A stretch of DNA of 64,000 bases from NCBI GenBank assembly GCA_022653675.1, contig JALCST010000005.1:1-64000 (forward strand), written 5' to 3'. The stretch comes from Bacteroidales bacterium. GTDB taxonomy: Bacteria > Bacteroidota > Bacteroidia > Bacteroidales > UBA932. The notes below the pieces were generated by a model. It did no database searches, was not told where the DNA came from, and worked only from the letters and a program-made list of their open reading frames with translations. Shown piece by piece: positions 1 through 9,125 of the stretch (position 1 is its first letter; each line of letters begins with the position of its first letter). Position numbers and translations under genes: made by a program.

Positions 1-1764
1 TTCCTTGCCGTTTTCCGTGACTTTCAGCGACGACCCTTTCTCCCAGTTGAAAACATTTATTATCACCTCGTTGGCAGAACTCGGGGATCCGTAATCCGAA
101 ACATAGGAGGCGAACGCATCCTTGTAATCCTCCGATGCCGAAGGCACATACTTGTCGGTCGTCAGGTCGATCGTGTTGCGGTCGTAGGTGCGGAACTGGT
201 AGTCGTCGTCGCACTCCATACCCTTGTAATGGTATTTGTAATTCTTCCCGTCCATCTCGAAGACGCCGTACCCACCGGGGGATCCGTCACGGCAAATGTG
301 ATCACCGACCAGTTTCCCTGTCCACCACCACGTGGCGCATACGGCCGCGATATTGCGCTCGATGGTATTGTTAGTAACGGCCGCGGCGTCACTGGATGTC
401 GCGTCGACGTAGAAGTTGATGTGGGTATGTCCTGTAAGGTACTGCACGTTGGAAAACTGGTTCGTCAGTTCAAGCAGCGCCCTGGCATTGGTAATATGGA
501 GGGAATTGACCTGTTCCCCACCGGAAATCTCCGTAGGGTTGTTGTGCAAAGGTATGTGCATCGCCACTATCAGCGGGGTGCTCTTGTCCTTGACCAGGGC
601 GAGATCCTTTGCGAGCCAGTCCATCTGGTCGTCGGTGACAGTACCGGCATAACTGCGGTTCCCGATCGTTCCAAAGCTTCCCCCCGTATTTATGTACACT
701 ATATCGTCGAGTACCACATAGTGAAAATCCCCAAGGTTGAAAGAGTAGTAGGAAGGCCCTACGTCTTCCCTGAACGGAGCCGAAGCCTCGAAATCGTCGG
801 CACAATAGGGGTCGTTGTCATGGTTGCCCATGATGTTGAATACAGGAGCCCCGACGGAACTAACGGTATTGATCCAGTCCGGAAGCTGGTAGTTGTTAGA
901 ATACCAGTAAATGTCCCATGTCTCGTCTCCAAGTGTGAGAAGATAGGTCTTTTCACCGTTCATGTCGCGCGATGCGATCTTGGCACTGACTTCATTCAGG
1001 AAACCAGTCTGGAACTGGCTCAGATCGTTGTTCCTGTTTGCAAGGTGCATGTCGGGCATCGCTATCAGCATGTACTTGGAATTGTCTGTCTTGAAAAGCT
1101 CGAAATCGCACTCCTCGCAAACTGAAGTGCCATATTGCAGGTAATCGAAAAACTGCGGTATGCTCGCCACTTCATTCACCTCGTAATCCTTCGGGATGGT
1201 TATGAAAACGTAACCGTACTTCTTATCGGATGACAGGTAATAGATCCCGTCCTCGTCGGTGGTGGTCACTTCCACCCCGTCCGAGACTGGAACTCCCGCC
1301 ACACCTACCCCGTCGCAGTAAACCATTCCCTTGACATTCATTCCCTCTTTGTCCGGAATATCGTTATTCACGACCACAGTCACGGTAATGGTGCCTAGGG
1401 ATACGGACTCCGAATTCCTGCAGGCATAAAAATCGTAGCTTCCGGACTTGATACCTGAAGGAACGGCGAACGATACAGTTGAATCCGTAACGTCTGTGAC
1501 ATCCGCATCATACGACACGCTATCGTCTGAAACGGAAACGAATTTCATATAGTCACCGCTCTGAAAGCCTTTCCCCATCATCGTATAAGTGCTGCCGATG
1601 CTCACTTTCAACGTACCTGGCAGCGATACCCCCGTTATCTTGAACGTATCCGTCGGCTCGGGTTCATTATTTTGCGGGCATCCTGTACAGAGCATAATGA
1701 CCGCAGCGAACGCCATCGCCACACCCGGCAATGTGTTGAACCTGCTATTTTGTTTTGATTTCAT
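1..1764 (-). CDS. Exported calcineurin-like metallophosphoesterase lipoprotein (3' end cut by window)
   Basis: The frame is open from an ATG at 1764 to base 1 (588 codons) and continues outside the window. The N-terminus is a lipoprotein signal with the lipobox cysteine near residue 29. An IPT/Ig-like domain follows (about 40-125), then a short carboxypeptidase-regulatory-like beta domain (MetallophosN type, about 140-190), then the phosphoesterase core. Metal-site motifs are visible in order: PDMH, LGDETWD, GNHD, MHIP and GHTH. A C-terminal MetallophosC-type domain begins before the cut. The start lies inside the end of glpT (20 bp overlap), so the gene is probably translationally coupled to glpT and is the third gene of the glp unit. 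Family membership is clear. The substrate is not known; a phosphomonoester or diester that yields glycerol 3-phosphate or phosphate for GlpT is inferred from position only. Confidence 0.85.
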   Translation of the reverse strand, partial: MKSKQNSRFNTLPGVAMAFAAVIMLCTGCPQNNEPEPTDTFKITGVSLPGTLKVSIGSTYTMMGKGFQSGDYMKFVSVSDDSVSYDADVTDVTDSTVSFAVPSGIKSGSYDFYACRNSESVSLGTITVTVVVNNDIPDKEGMNVKGMVYCDGVGVAGVPVSDGVEVTTTDEDGIYYLSSDKKYGYVFITIPKDYEVNEVASIPQFFDYLQYGTSVCEECDFELFKTDNSKYMLIAMPDMHLANRNNDLSQFQTGFLNEVSAKIASRDMNGEKTYLLTLGDETWDIYWYSNNYQLPDWINTVSSVGAPVFNIMGNHDNDPYCADDFEASAPFREDVGPSYYSFNLGDFHYVVLDDIVYINTGGSFGTIGNRSYAGTVTDDQMDWLAKDLALVKDKSTPLIVAMHIPLHNNPTEISGGEQVNSLHITNARALLELTNQFSNVQYLTGHTHINFYVDATSSDAAAVTNNTIERNIAAVCATWWWTGKLVGDHICRDGSPGGYGVFEMDGKNYKYHYKGMECDDDYQFRTYDRNTIDLTTDKYVPSASEDYKDAFASYVSDYGSPSSANEVIINVFNWEKGSSLKVTENGKE

Positions 1765-3208
1765 TCTCCTTGGCATTTCGTATCTCATTTTTTATCATAT
1801 CCTCTTTTTCCTGTTTCCATGTCGTCGCACAGAGAACCGTGGCAATCACACAAGCGATGGCAAACATCCAGAAAGTCGCATTCCATCCCAGGTTCGAATC
1901 CGCAATGGCACCCATGACTATCTTGGCCAGAATGGCATCTCCCAATAGATAGCCGAAAAAACCTACGAATCCGGCAGCCGTGCCTGCTGCATTTTTCGGA
2001 ACGAGATTCAGAGCCTGTATGCCGATCAGCGCAACGGGACCGTAAATGAAAAACCCTATCCCTATCAATGCAACCAGCACCACGGTGCGAGTGGCAGCAG
2101 CAACATCGCCGCCGAAAATGCCGACAAAATACGAAGCCACCGGACCGGCCTGCCAATAGAGAAGGACCCCTATAAGCACCAGTACCATATACAGAACATT
2201 GGCGGGAGCACAACGGCCTTTGAACCATTTAGTTGAAATCAGGCCGCAGACTATCGTGCCGACGACCCCGGCGTAATTGTGCAGGGAAAACGCAATCCTG
2301 CTCTCCTCCCCGTTCATTATGCCTGTCTCCTGTAGGTAAGTCGGCGACCAATCGCCTACGCCGTAACGGACAAGGTAAACGAAGGCATTGGCAATGGCTA
2401 TGATCCATAGCATCTTGTTCTTGAATACATAATCAACGAAAAGGCGTTTGAAGGGAATCTTGATTTCTTCACCTTTTTCCGCCTTGACGCCGGTGTAATC
2501 GTGACGGTAATCCTCTATCGCCGGAAGCCCGCACGACTCTGGAGTGTCCCTCAACGTCAACCAACAGAAAATAGCTATCACTATGGCCACCATGCTGGGG
2601 AAAATAAACGCTCCGCGCCAAGACTGCGATATTCCCCAGGAAGCCAGTATCGCCATACCCGCACTTCCCAGAATCCCCATGGTGCCGCCTCCGAAAGTGT
2701 GGGATGTGTTCCAGAGCGACATTTTGAAACTTCTTTCGTTTTGGGAAAACCAATGCGACATGACGCGCCCGCACGGCGGCCACCCCATTCCGGAAAGCCA
2801 ACCTACGATGAGCATCATGATAAACATCAGAATGACGTTCAAGCTTACATTGGTCGCACTATACGGTATGACCCCTGTGATGATCATCACAAGCGACAAT
2901 GCCACAAGCCCCGAAACCAGGAATTTGCGGCAGTCGCTCCGGTCCGACACACTGCCCATTATGAATTTTGAAAAGGCGTATGCGATTGAAACCGCCGATG
3001 CTGCTATGCCAAAGCCCTCCTTGGTAAGCAATCCTTGGGATATCATGTCCGGTGCTGCCACCGACAGGTTCTTTCGAACCAGATAGTACGCAAAATATCC
3101 GAGGAACGACCCAAGAAAAACCTTGAGTCTCATACTCTTGTAAGTTTTATCTATCTTATCCCGGCGAAGTGTGGGTTTCGGTGCAGGAGGATCAAAGAAT
3201 CTTGCCAT
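1745..3208 (-). CDS. glpT: Glycerol-3-phosphate transporter (MFS, organophosphate:phosphate antiporter family)
   Basis: 487 residues, the usual length for GlpT/UhpT proteins, with about 12 hydrophobic segments. The N-terminal region reads MRLKVFLGSFLGYFAYYLVR, typical of GlpT, followed by the loop GSVSDRSDCRKF after TM2/3 and the GMGWPPCGRVMSHW stretch characteristic of the family. It would import glycerol 3-phosphate across the inner membrane in exchange for phosphate. The ATG at 3208 is preferred over the in-frame TTG just upstream. The gene starts 12 bp after the glpD stop and overlaps the phosphoesterase start, so the three genes form one unit. GlpT fits better than UhpT because glpD is adjacent. 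Confidence 0.92.
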   Translation of the reverse strand: MARFFDPPAPKPTLRRDKIDKTYKSMRLKVFLGSFLGYFAYYLVRKNLSVAAPDMISQGLLTKEGFGIAASAVSIAYAFSKFIMGSVSDRSDCRKFLVSGLVALSLVMIITGVIPYSATNVSLNVILMFIMMLIVGWLSGMGWPPCGRVMSHWFSQNERSFKMSLWNTSHTFGGGTMGILGSAGMAILASWGISQSWRGAFIFPSMVAIVIAIFCWLTLRDTPESCGLPAIEDYRHDYTGVKAEKGEEIKIPFKRLFVDYVFKNKMLWIIAIANAFVYLVRYGVGDWSPTYLQETGIMNGEESRIAFSLHNYAGVVGTIVCGLISTKWFKGRCAPANVLYMVLVLIGVLLYWQAGPVASYFVGIFGGDVAAATRTVVLVALIGIGFFIYGPVALIGIQALNLVPKNAAGTAAGFVGFFGYLLGDAILAKIVMGAIADSNLGWNATFWMFAIACVIATVLCATTWKQEKEDMIKNEIRNAKENEIKTK

Positions 3209-3220
3209 CAATCATTGTTT

Positions 3221-4792
3221 TTAATTTTTAAGATAGTAATTATCCGCTATCTTGTCAAAATCCGCCACCTGGGCATCGATCCAATTCTGGTCCTTGCACA
3301 TCTCTTTCGCCATTATGGCAGCCACTTTCGGAGCGATTTTTTCCGCCTCACGGGCATCGAGGAAAAGCAGGCGTACGCGACGTGCAAGCACATCGTCCAG
3401 GGTCTCAGCCATTTCCTCACGGACGGCCCAAATGACTTCCGCAACTGTGAAATCGTATCTGTCACTAAGTTTTTCGCCGAATTCGGGATTCCTTTTTATA
3501 AGGTCGGCGATATTCATCTCGTCGCTTCCGTAAACGTACATATGGTCATTCAAGTCGGGATTCTTGTGATAGCCGTGCAGATGGAAATTCCTGGTAACGC
3601 ATTTCCTCGGCTCAAGAAGGCCGATAGAAATGGCCTTGTCGACAGTATCTTCCGCCATCTTGCGGTATGAAGTCCATTTGCCGCCTGTTATGGTTACGAG
3701 ATTGTTCTTCGAAACTATTATCTTGTGGCCTCTTGAAAGCTCCTTGGAACTCTTGCCTTCCTTTTTAGGAGCGGCCAAGGGACGAAGGCCGGCGAATACG
3801 GAGAGGATATCGGCACGCGTCGGGGCGGGATCCATATAAAGGCCGGCGGTATGGAGAATGAATTCTATCTCCTGTTCCAGAGGTTTCGGTTCTTCGGACG
3901 GTGTGACGCCCGGGGTGTCGGTTGTGCCTACGACCACCTTGTCGTGCCACGGAACGGCGAACAGCACTCGGCCGTCGCTCGTCTTTGGAACCATTATGGC
4001 ATCGTTGCTTCCCCCTATGAACTTCTTGTCAAGGACTATGTGCACCCCTTGGCTCGGAACTATCATCTTCTTGTGCTTTTCGATATCCATTTTCATGACG
4101 TCGTCGCAGAATATGCCGGCTGCGTTGATAACGCATCTGCATTTCAGATCGTAATCCTTCCCTTCGATTTCATCGTGCACCTTAACTCCACAGCACTTGC
4201 CTTCGGCATCGTGATCTATTCCAGTAACCTTCATGCGGTTTATAACCGTTCCCCCGTTGTCGACACAAGTCTGGGCAAGCGTCATGGCCATTCTCGCATC
4301 GTCGAACTGGCCGTCATGGTAGACTATCCCTCCTTTCAGCCCCTTGCTTACGCTCGTAGGTATACGCTTCATGACCGACCTGGCATTGATGAACCTGCTG
4401 CGTCCGTAGCCGTAGCCGAGAGACAGCATGTCGTAAAACACAAGTCCGCAGAAATAGAGGAAATTGTGCCAATGGGTATAGTTCGAAATTATGAAGGGCT
4501 GGTCCTTTACCAACTGAGGGCAGTTGGATTTCATTATGCCGCGTTCGTGCAGGGCCTCCTTAACCAACTTTACATCTCCCTGCTGCAGGTAGCGCACTCC
4601 TCCGTGCACAAGTTTTGTACTGCGGCTTGAGGTGCATTTCGCGAAATCATACATTTCAAACATGGCTACACTGTATCCACGCGTAGCGGCATCAACCGCA
4701 CATCCGAGTCCGGTAGCGCCCCCCCCAACGATAATGACATCCCAAATCTTGCCGTCGGCATTTAACTTTTCAAGTTCCTCTTCTCTTTTCAT
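3221..4792 (-). CDS. glpD: Glycerol-3-phosphate dehydrogenase, FAD-dependent (GlpD/GlpA type)
   Basis: 523 residues. The N-terminal dinucleotide-binding motif VIIVGGGATGLG (about 19-30) is followed by the FAD-oxidoreductase signature region around SSRSTKLVHGGVRYL and a C-terminal DAO_C-like domain. It oxidises glycerol 3-phosphate to dihydroxyacetone phosphate at the membrane and passes electrons to quinone or another acceptor. It is the first gene of the glpD-glpT-phosphoesterase unit. No glycerol kinase or glycerol facilitator lies in the window, so the unit appears built to use pre-formed glycerol 3-phosphate. A promoter with good consensus lies upstream at 4878-4909. Confidence 0.95.
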   Translation of the reverse strand: MKREEELEKLNADGKIWDVIIVGGGATGLGCAVDAATRGYSVAMFEMYDFAKCTSSRSTKLVHGGVRYLQQGDVKLVKEALHERGIMKSNCPQLVKDQPFIISNYTHWHNFLYFCGLVFYDMLSLGYGYGRSRFINARSVMKRIPTSVSKGLKGGIVYHDGQFDDARMAMTLAQTCVDNGGTVINRMKVTGIDHDAEGKCCGVKVHDEIEGKDYDLKCRCVINAAGIFCDDVMKMDIEKHKKMIVPSQGVHIVLDKKFIGGSNDAIMVPKTSDGRVLFAVPWHDKVVVGTTDTPGVTPSEEPKPLEQEIEFILHTAGLYMDPAPTRADILSVFAGLRPLAAPKKEGKSSKELSRGHKIIVSKNNLVTITGGKWTSYRKMAEDTVDKAISIGLLEPRKCVTRNFHLHGYHKNPDLNDHMYVYGSDEMNIADLIKRNPEFGEKLSDRYDFTVAEVIWAVREEMAETLDDVLARRVRLLFLDAREAEKIAPKVAAIMAKEMCKDQNWIDAQVADFDKIADNYYLKN

Positions 4793-4863
4793 AACAGATA
4801 TATAATTACGATTAATTCAATGCTTTAATAAATCCGGTATTCTTTCATTCGTAATCCTAATTG

Positions 4864-4882
4864 CTTTTGAAGCGAAACGAAG
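4864..4882. promoter_or_regulatory. Operator-like half-site next to the glpD promoter
   Basis: CTTTTGAAGCGAAACGAAG overlaps the -7 and start region of the glpD promoter. Its left part (CTTTTGAA then GCG) matches the left arm of the palindrome at the glpR promoter (CTTTTGAAA then GCG) apart from one missing base. The right half does not match, so this is a tentative second site for the same regulator. Confidence 0.35.
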
Positions 4883-4909
4883 TTAAGGCTTTTTCTTACG
4901 TTTTCCAAA
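4878..4909 (-). promoter_or_regulatory. Predicted Bacteroidota promoter of the glpD operon
   Basis: On the minus strand TTTG (4909-4906) is followed after 20 nt by TAACTTCG (4885-4878), a one-base variant of the TAnnTTTG -7 element. Transcription would start near 4871, giving a leader of about 80 nt. The rest of the 4793-5119 intergenic region holds the divergent glpR promoter and operator-like repeats, and no gene was seen. Confidence 0.6.
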
Positions 4910-5058
4910 CCTTGGACATTTTTTCGCGTTAAATCATCGCATAACGCATATAACGGTTAAAGAAATCCACAGAGGGGCATTTGTACGTTTGCAAAGATGG
5001 AATGCAATGATTTCATACACGTTTCGACTTTGTGACAATGAGATTGCAGCGACGATTA

Positions 5059-5090
5059 TTTGGAATAACAAAGAATTGTATTTACTTTTG
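5059..5090 (+). promoter_or_regulatory. Predicted promoter of the DeoR/GlpR-type regulator
   Basis: TTTG (5059-5062), a 20 nt spacer and TACTTTTG (5083-5090) match the Bacteroidota promoter consensus. The start site would fall near 5096, inside the palindrome described at 5087-5103. Confidence 0.65.
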
Positions 5091-5103
5091 AAAGCGTTTC
5101 AAA
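5087..5103. promoter_or_regulatory. Palindromic operator candidate overlapping the glpR -7 element
   Basis: TTTGAAA GCG TTTCAAA is a perfect inverted repeat with 7 bp arms and a 3 bp centre. It overlaps the -7 element and the expected start site of the regulator gene, a classical position for autorepression by a DeoR-family repressor. Confidence 0.55.
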
Positions 5104-5119
5104 CAATTTGTATTTCAAG

Positions 5120-5923
5120 ATGAACGAAGATAGCCAAAAGAACTCAAACCAGCAAAATGCGCTGATTGAGAGGCATAGGAAGATATTGGAAATTCTTAAG
5201 CAGAACGGTACGGTTTCGGTTTCCTCCCTAACCGAAACCCTCGGAGTTTCGGAAGTTACGGTTCGAAAAGACCTCACGATACTCGAGCAAAGGAAAAAAC
5301 TGCACAGGACCCACGGCGGAGCCATCATGGTCAGCCCCTTCATAAGCGACAGGCATGTCAGTGAAAAGGAGAAGCAGAACGTCGACGAGAAACTGGCCAT
5401 CGGTATCGCAGCCAACTCCTTGATAACGACCAACGATTCCATTCTCATAGCCTCCGGCACCACCGTCCTGTTCTTCGCCAACGAAATAGAGCCTAAAGGG
5501 CATCTTACCGTTGTCACAGCCTCGGTGGGCGTAACATCGGTCCTTTCGCAGAGAAAGGATGTCGACGTAATACAGCTCGGCGGGATCGTCAGGTTCAGCT
5601 CCCTCTCCGTAGTGGGGCCGTTCGCCGAACAGATGCTGGACAACTTCAACTGCAGCAAGTTGTTTCTAGGGGTTGACGGCATCGACATGAAATACGGCCT
5701 TACCACAACGAACGCACTGGAAGCCAGTTTGAACAAAGTTATGATAAACTGCTCCCAGAAACTGATAGTCCTGGCCGACAGCAGCAAGTTCGGAAGAAAG
5801 GGATTCAGTAAGATATGCAACCTGGAAGCGGTCGACGAAATAATAACCGACGACAAGATTTCCTCACATACTGTACAGGAACTCGAAGAACACGGGATCA
5901 AAGTGACAGTCGTCAGCGCTTGA
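5120..5923 (+). CDS. DeoR/GlpR-family transcriptional regulator
   Basis: 267 residues. An N-terminal DeoR helix-turn-helix (about 15-70) contains ILKQNGTVSVSSLTETLGVS, followed by the family sequence TVRKDLTILEQ and RTHGGA. The C-terminal DeoRC sensor domain shows the sugar-phosphate-binding motifs GTTV and ADSSKFGRKG. The ATG at 5120 follows the predicted promoter; a TTG four codons upstream is less likely. Divergent placement against glpD-glpT suggests it represses the glp unit in response to glycerol 3-phosphate or a related phosphate, as E. coli GlpR does. This role is inference from context. Its 3' end overlaps aroE tail to tail by 11 bp. Confidence 0.88.
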   Translation: MNEDSQKNSNQQNALIERHRKILEILKQNGTVSVSSLTETLGVSEVTVRKDLTILEQRKKLHRTHGGAIMVSPFISDRHVSEKEKQNVDEKLAIGIAANSLITTNDSILIASGTTVLFFANEIEPKGHLTVVTASVGVTSVLSQRKDVDVIQLGGIVRFSSLSVVGPFAEQMLDNFNCSKLFLGVDGIDMKYGLTTTNALEASLNKVMINCSQKLIVLADSSKFGRKGFSKICNLEAVDEIITDDKISSHTVQELEEHGIKVTVVSA

Positions 5924-6686
5924 GCAGGACACGCCTCATCGCCGCCACATCCGGATTCTTGCCGGTAATAAGCGGGAAACCGGCGCGTGCCTGCTCCAGC
6001 AACCAATTCAATCCCGATATGTAACGTCCCGAACATGCCGAGAGGGAGGGATTCCGATAATTCGCCTCCAAAACCGTTTTTCCTGAGAAATCCGGATTCA
6101 ATCCAGCCTGCACTACATCCAATGATACAGGCAATGCATAAATCACCAAGCAAGCCTGCGAGACCGCATTTCCGACCGATTCGAAATCGTCCAGTGAAAC
6201 TGGGAAGACCAATCCGTCCCCAAAACCGGATGCGAATTCTGCAGCCCGTTCGAAAGTACGGTCGACCAGAAAAGTGCGCAGATCCAGATCCGCCGCGGCA
6301 AGCGCAGCCGCCCTTCCCGCCCCGCCGCAGCCGAAAACGACGATCCAGTCATCCGTACCTTGCGGTGCGAAGCGCGCGATGATCCTTTTTACGGCAATGA
6401 AATCTGTATTATAAGCATGGATTTTCCCATCCCTCTTTACCAGAAGGTTCGAAGCACCGGAAAGACCGCTCGCACGGTCTCGTACATCGGCCGACAAGCA
6501 TGCATTCACCTTGTATGGGGCCGTAACGTTGACCGCATCGTATCCTTCGAGAAAGGTCCTCCATGCTACCTTCCAGCTTTTTGCATCGATTATGTCATAG
6601 GTGTACCCCGAACCGGGATACGCCGCATCGAAAAGGGCGGGACTCAAACTATGTTCGGCGGGATATCCGACCAGACCGGCTCTCAT
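5913..6686 (-). CDS. aroE: Shikimate dehydrogenase
   Basis: 257 residues, slightly shorter than E. coli AroE. The substrate-binding region LVGYPAEHSLSPALF is at the N-terminus, the catalytic-lysine motif NVTAPYK is near residues 54-60, and the NADP-binding glycine motif VFGCGGAGRA is near 118-127. It reduces 3-dehydroshikimate to shikimate in the cytoplasm, a step of aromatic amino acid synthesis. The gene starts 2 bp after the end of the methyltransferase gene, so lysS, the methyltransferase and aroE look like one operon. The end overlaps the convergent regulator gene by 11 bp. Confidence 0.93.
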   Translation of the reverse strand: MRAGLVGYPAEHSLSPALFDAAYPGSGYTYDIIDAKSWKVAWRTFLEGYDAVNVTAPYKVNACLSADVRDRASGLSGASNLLVKRDGKIHAYNTDFIAVKRIIARFAPQGTDDWIVVFGCGGAGRAAALAAADLDLRTFLVDRTFERAAEFASGFGDGLVFPVSLDDFESVGNAVSQACLVIYALPVSLDVVQAGLNPDFSGKTVLEANYRNPSLSACSGRYISGLNWLLEQARAGFPLITGKNPDVAAMRRVLLKR

Positions 6687-6688
6687 TT

Positions 6689-7522
6689 CTATATGCGCTG
6701 GCGTACAGCCTCATAACAAAGGATTGAAGCCGATATGGAGACATTTAGAGAATCCATTTTCCCTAGCATTGGTATCAGAAGGCGCTCATCCGAAGATTCG
6801 CGCCAGATTTGCGTAAGCCCCTTGTCCTCGCTGCCCATGACCAGGGCACAAGCCCGCTTCATATCCGCCCCATAATAAGCCCTGGAATTCTGGAGCTGAG
6901 CCGAATAGATGGCTATATCATTATCCTTGAGCCATTTGACGGCTTCCATGGAAGTACAGCATACGACCGGGACGGAAAAGACGGCGCCAAGGCTCGAACG
7001 TATCACATTCGGATTGTAAAGGTCTGTTGGGCAGTCGCATAGCAAAACACAGTCGGCTCCAGCACCATCGGCCGTCCTTAATACGGCACCTATATTACCC
7101 GGTTTTTCAACATTCTCCAGAACAGGAATCAACGGGGTTCCCTTCGGCTTCAGATCGGAAAGCGAAAGATTCCTTGAACGGAAAACAGCCAAGACACCTT
7201 CCGTCCCCTCGCGATATGCGATTCTGGAATAAACGGACGGCGTTACGGCAAATACGTTTTTATCCGACAGACAGATATTTTTAAGTTTCCTTATCGAAAG
7301 TGAATCAAGTCCTGCAAGTAAACTGGCATCGGCTATATCGGGACATACGAAGATGCTTTCCAATATGAAACCGCAGGATATGCATGTCCTCAGTTCCCTT
7401 TCGCCTTCCACAGCAAACAAACCCTGCTCCCTTCTCTCCTTCTTTTTTTCAATTAGGGAAACGAGATTTACGATTTTCGGATTCCTGCACGAGGTAATCC
7501 TGTTTTTCACAAAAAGAGGCAC
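6689..7522 (-). CDS. SpoU/TrmH-family RNA methyltransferase
   Basis: 277 residues. The N-terminus holds a substrate-binding domain (about 10-95) with the family sequence GLFAVEGERELRTC. The C-terminal SPOUT (knotted) domain carries the three conserved motifs: NVEKPGNIGAVLRTADGAGA (motif 1), LVMGSEDKGL (motif 2) and IPMLGKMDSLNVSISASI (motif 3). It transfers a methyl group from S-adenosylmethionine to a ribose 2'-OH of rRNA or tRNA. The exact nucleotide target cannot be told from the sequence. It begins 3 bp after the lysS stop and sits 2 bp before aroE. Confidence 0.9.
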   Translation of the reverse strand: MPLFVKNRITSCRNPKIVNLVSLIEKKKERREQGLFAVEGERELRTCISCGFILESIFVCPDIADASLLAGLDSLSIRKLKNICLSDKNVFAVTPSVYSRIAYREGTEGVLAVFRSRNLSLSDLKPKGTPLIPVLENVEKPGNIGAVLRTADGAGADCVLLCDCPTDLYNPNVIRSSLGAVFSVPVVCCTSMEAVKWLKDNDIAIYSAQLQNSRAYYGADMKRACALVMGSEDKGLTQIWRESSDERLLIPMLGKMDSLNVSISASILCYEAVRQRI

Positions 7523-7525
7523 AGC

Positions 7526-9049
7526 TTATGCCGAAGTCTTGCCTTCCGGCCTCATCTGAGGAAAGAAAATCACATCCTGGATCGAGTTACTACCAGTCAT
7601 CAACATCGCAAGACGGTCTATTCCTATCCCGAGTCCGGAAGTCGGAGGCATGCCGTACTCCAAGGCACGAACGAAATCCATATCCACATACATAGCTTCG
7701 TCATCACCCTTTTCCTTATGACTGGCCTCTTCGCGCAACCGCGCAAGCTGGTCTACCGGATCGTTCAATTCGCTGTAAGCATTGGCAAGTTCATGGCCGT
7801 CGACGAAGAGTTCGAAGCGTTCCGTCAGTCCCGGTTTCGAACGGTGCATCTTGGAAAGAGGGGAAAGTTCGACGGGATAATCCATTATGAAAGTCGGCTG
7901 GACGAGATTCTTTTCGACATATTCGCCGAAAATCGCATCTATCAGCTTGCCTTTCCCCATTGTATTGTCAAAAGGCACATTCAGTTTCCGGCATGTCTCA
8001 GCGAGAGCGGCTTCGTCCATCCCTTCTATGTCCACTCCGGAATATTCCTTTATGGCATTCATCATCGGAAGGCGACGGTACGGCTTCCCGAATTCGATTT
8101 CCTTATCCCCGACCCGTATCTTCGAGGTTCCGTTCACCGCTTTAGCCACGCGAGAGAGCATTTCTTCCACGAATTCCATCATCCAAAGATAATCCTTGTA
8201 CGCCACATATAATTCCAGCACGGTGAACTCCGGATTGTGCATGCGGTCCATTCCCTCGTTACGGAAATCCTTCGAGAACTCGTATACTCCCGGAAATCCT
8301 CCTACTATCAAGCGTTTGAGATAAAGTTCGTCGGCTATGCGAAGATAAAGCGGGATGTCTAGAGCGTTATGATGCGTAATGAAAGGCCTTGCATTCGCTC
8401 CTCCAGGAATAGGCTGGAGAATAGGTGTTTCGACTTCCAGATACTTATTCTCGTTGAAATATGCGCGCATGGTATCGACTATCCTGGTACGCTTTACGAA
8501 AGTATCCCTGACCTGAGGATTCACTATAAGGTCCACATAACGCATCCTGTAACGCAATTCGGGATCCGAGAACTGGTCGTAAACCTCTCCGTCCTTCTCC
8601 TTGACGATCGGAAGGACACGCAAGGATTTGCTCAGGACCTTCAGGGTCTTCGCATGGACGGTAAGCTGGCCCGTCTGCGTGAGAAAGACGAATCCTGTTA
8701 TACCTATTATGTCGCCTATGTCGAGCAGTCTCTTGAAGACTGTATTGTACATGGTTTTGTCTTCGCCCTGGCAGATATCGTCCCTTTTCAAATACACCTG
8801 GATTTTTCCGTAACTGTCCTGAAGTTCCATAAAGGATGCGGCCCCCATGATGCGGCGACCGACTATCCTTCCGGCAATGCAGACATCGCTGAAATTGCCC
8901 TTTTCAGGATCATATTCAGCCTTGATCTGCGAGCTTGTCGCATTTACAGGATAAAGTTCTGCCGGATAAGGATTTATTCCGAGATCCAGCAATGCCTGAA
9001 GTGATGCCCTGCGTCCACGTTCCTGCTCATTAAGTTCCTGATTTTCCAT
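7526..9049 (-). CDS. lysS: Lysyl-tRNA synthetase, class II
   Basis: 507 residues, full length for LysS. The N-terminal OB-fold anticodon-binding domain covers about 55-160. The class II catalytic domain contains motif 2 around [20 protein letters not shown] and motif 3 around [12 protein letters not shown] near the C-terminus. It charges tRNA-Lys in the cytoplasm. It is first in the lysS-methyltransferase-aroE run. A promoter with a near-consensus -33 and a perfect -7 element lies just upstream and the leader is short. Confidence 0.97.
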   Translation of the reverse strand: MENQELNEQERGRRASLQALLDLGINPYPAELYPVNATSSQIKAEYDPEKGNFSDVCIAGRIVGRRIMGAASFMELQDSYGKIQVYLKRDDICQGEDKTMYNTVFKRLLDIGDIIGITGFVFLTQTGQLTVHAKTLKVLSKSLRVLPIVKEKDGEVYDQFSDPELRYRMRYVDLIVNPQVRDTFVKRTRIVDTMRAYFNENKYLEVETPILQPIPGGANARPFITHHNALDIPLYLRIADELYLKRLIVGGFPGVYEFSKDFRNEGMDRMHNPEFTVLELYVAYKDYLWMMEFVEEMLSRVAKAVNGTSKIRVGDKEIEFGKPYRRLPMMNAIKEYSGVDIEGMDEAALAETCRKLNVPFDNTMGKGKLIDAIFGEYVEKNLVQPTFIMDYPVELSPLSKMHRSKPGLTERFELFVDGHELANAYSELNDPVDQLARLREEASHKEKGDDEAMYVDMDFVRALEYGMPPTSGLGIGIDRLAMLMTGSNSIQDVIFFPQMRPEGKTSA

Positions 9050-9068
9050 ATTTATTACGTTTGGAATG

Positions 9069-9099
9069 CAAAATTAAGCTTTTAAATCAAAAACCGAAA
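9069..9099 (-). promoter_or_regulatory. Predicted lysS promoter
   Basis: On the minus strand TTTC (9099-9096), a 19 nt spacer and TAATTTTG (9076-9069) fit the Bacteroidota promoter pattern with one mismatch in the -33 box. It faces the recJ promoter in a 76 bp divergent gap. Confidence 0.55.
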
Positions 9100-9107
9100 T
9101 ATATTCA

Positions 9108-9115
9108 TACCTTTG
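9108..9115 (+). promoter_or_regulatory. Predicted -7 element of recJ
   Basis: TACCTTTG matches TAnnTTTG and ends 10 bp before the recJ ATG, so the leader would be only a few bases. No clear -33 TTTG is seen. Confidence 0.45.
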
Positions 9116-9125
9116 CATAGATACG

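Noticed and set aside
229-1125. Long open frame on the plus strand (298 codons)
   Set aside because: It lies antisense to the phosphoesterase, whose motifs and lipoprotein signal are clear; the plus-strand product shows no family features.
3851-4630. 259-codon plus-strand frame inside glpD
   Set aside because: Shadow frame opposite a well-conserved dehydrogenase with no recognisable motif.
5056-6153. Long open frame on the minus strand (365 codons) opposite the DeoR-type regulator
   Set aside because: It is antisense to the regulator and overlaps aroE; composition is Ser/Leu-rich as expected for a shadow frame.
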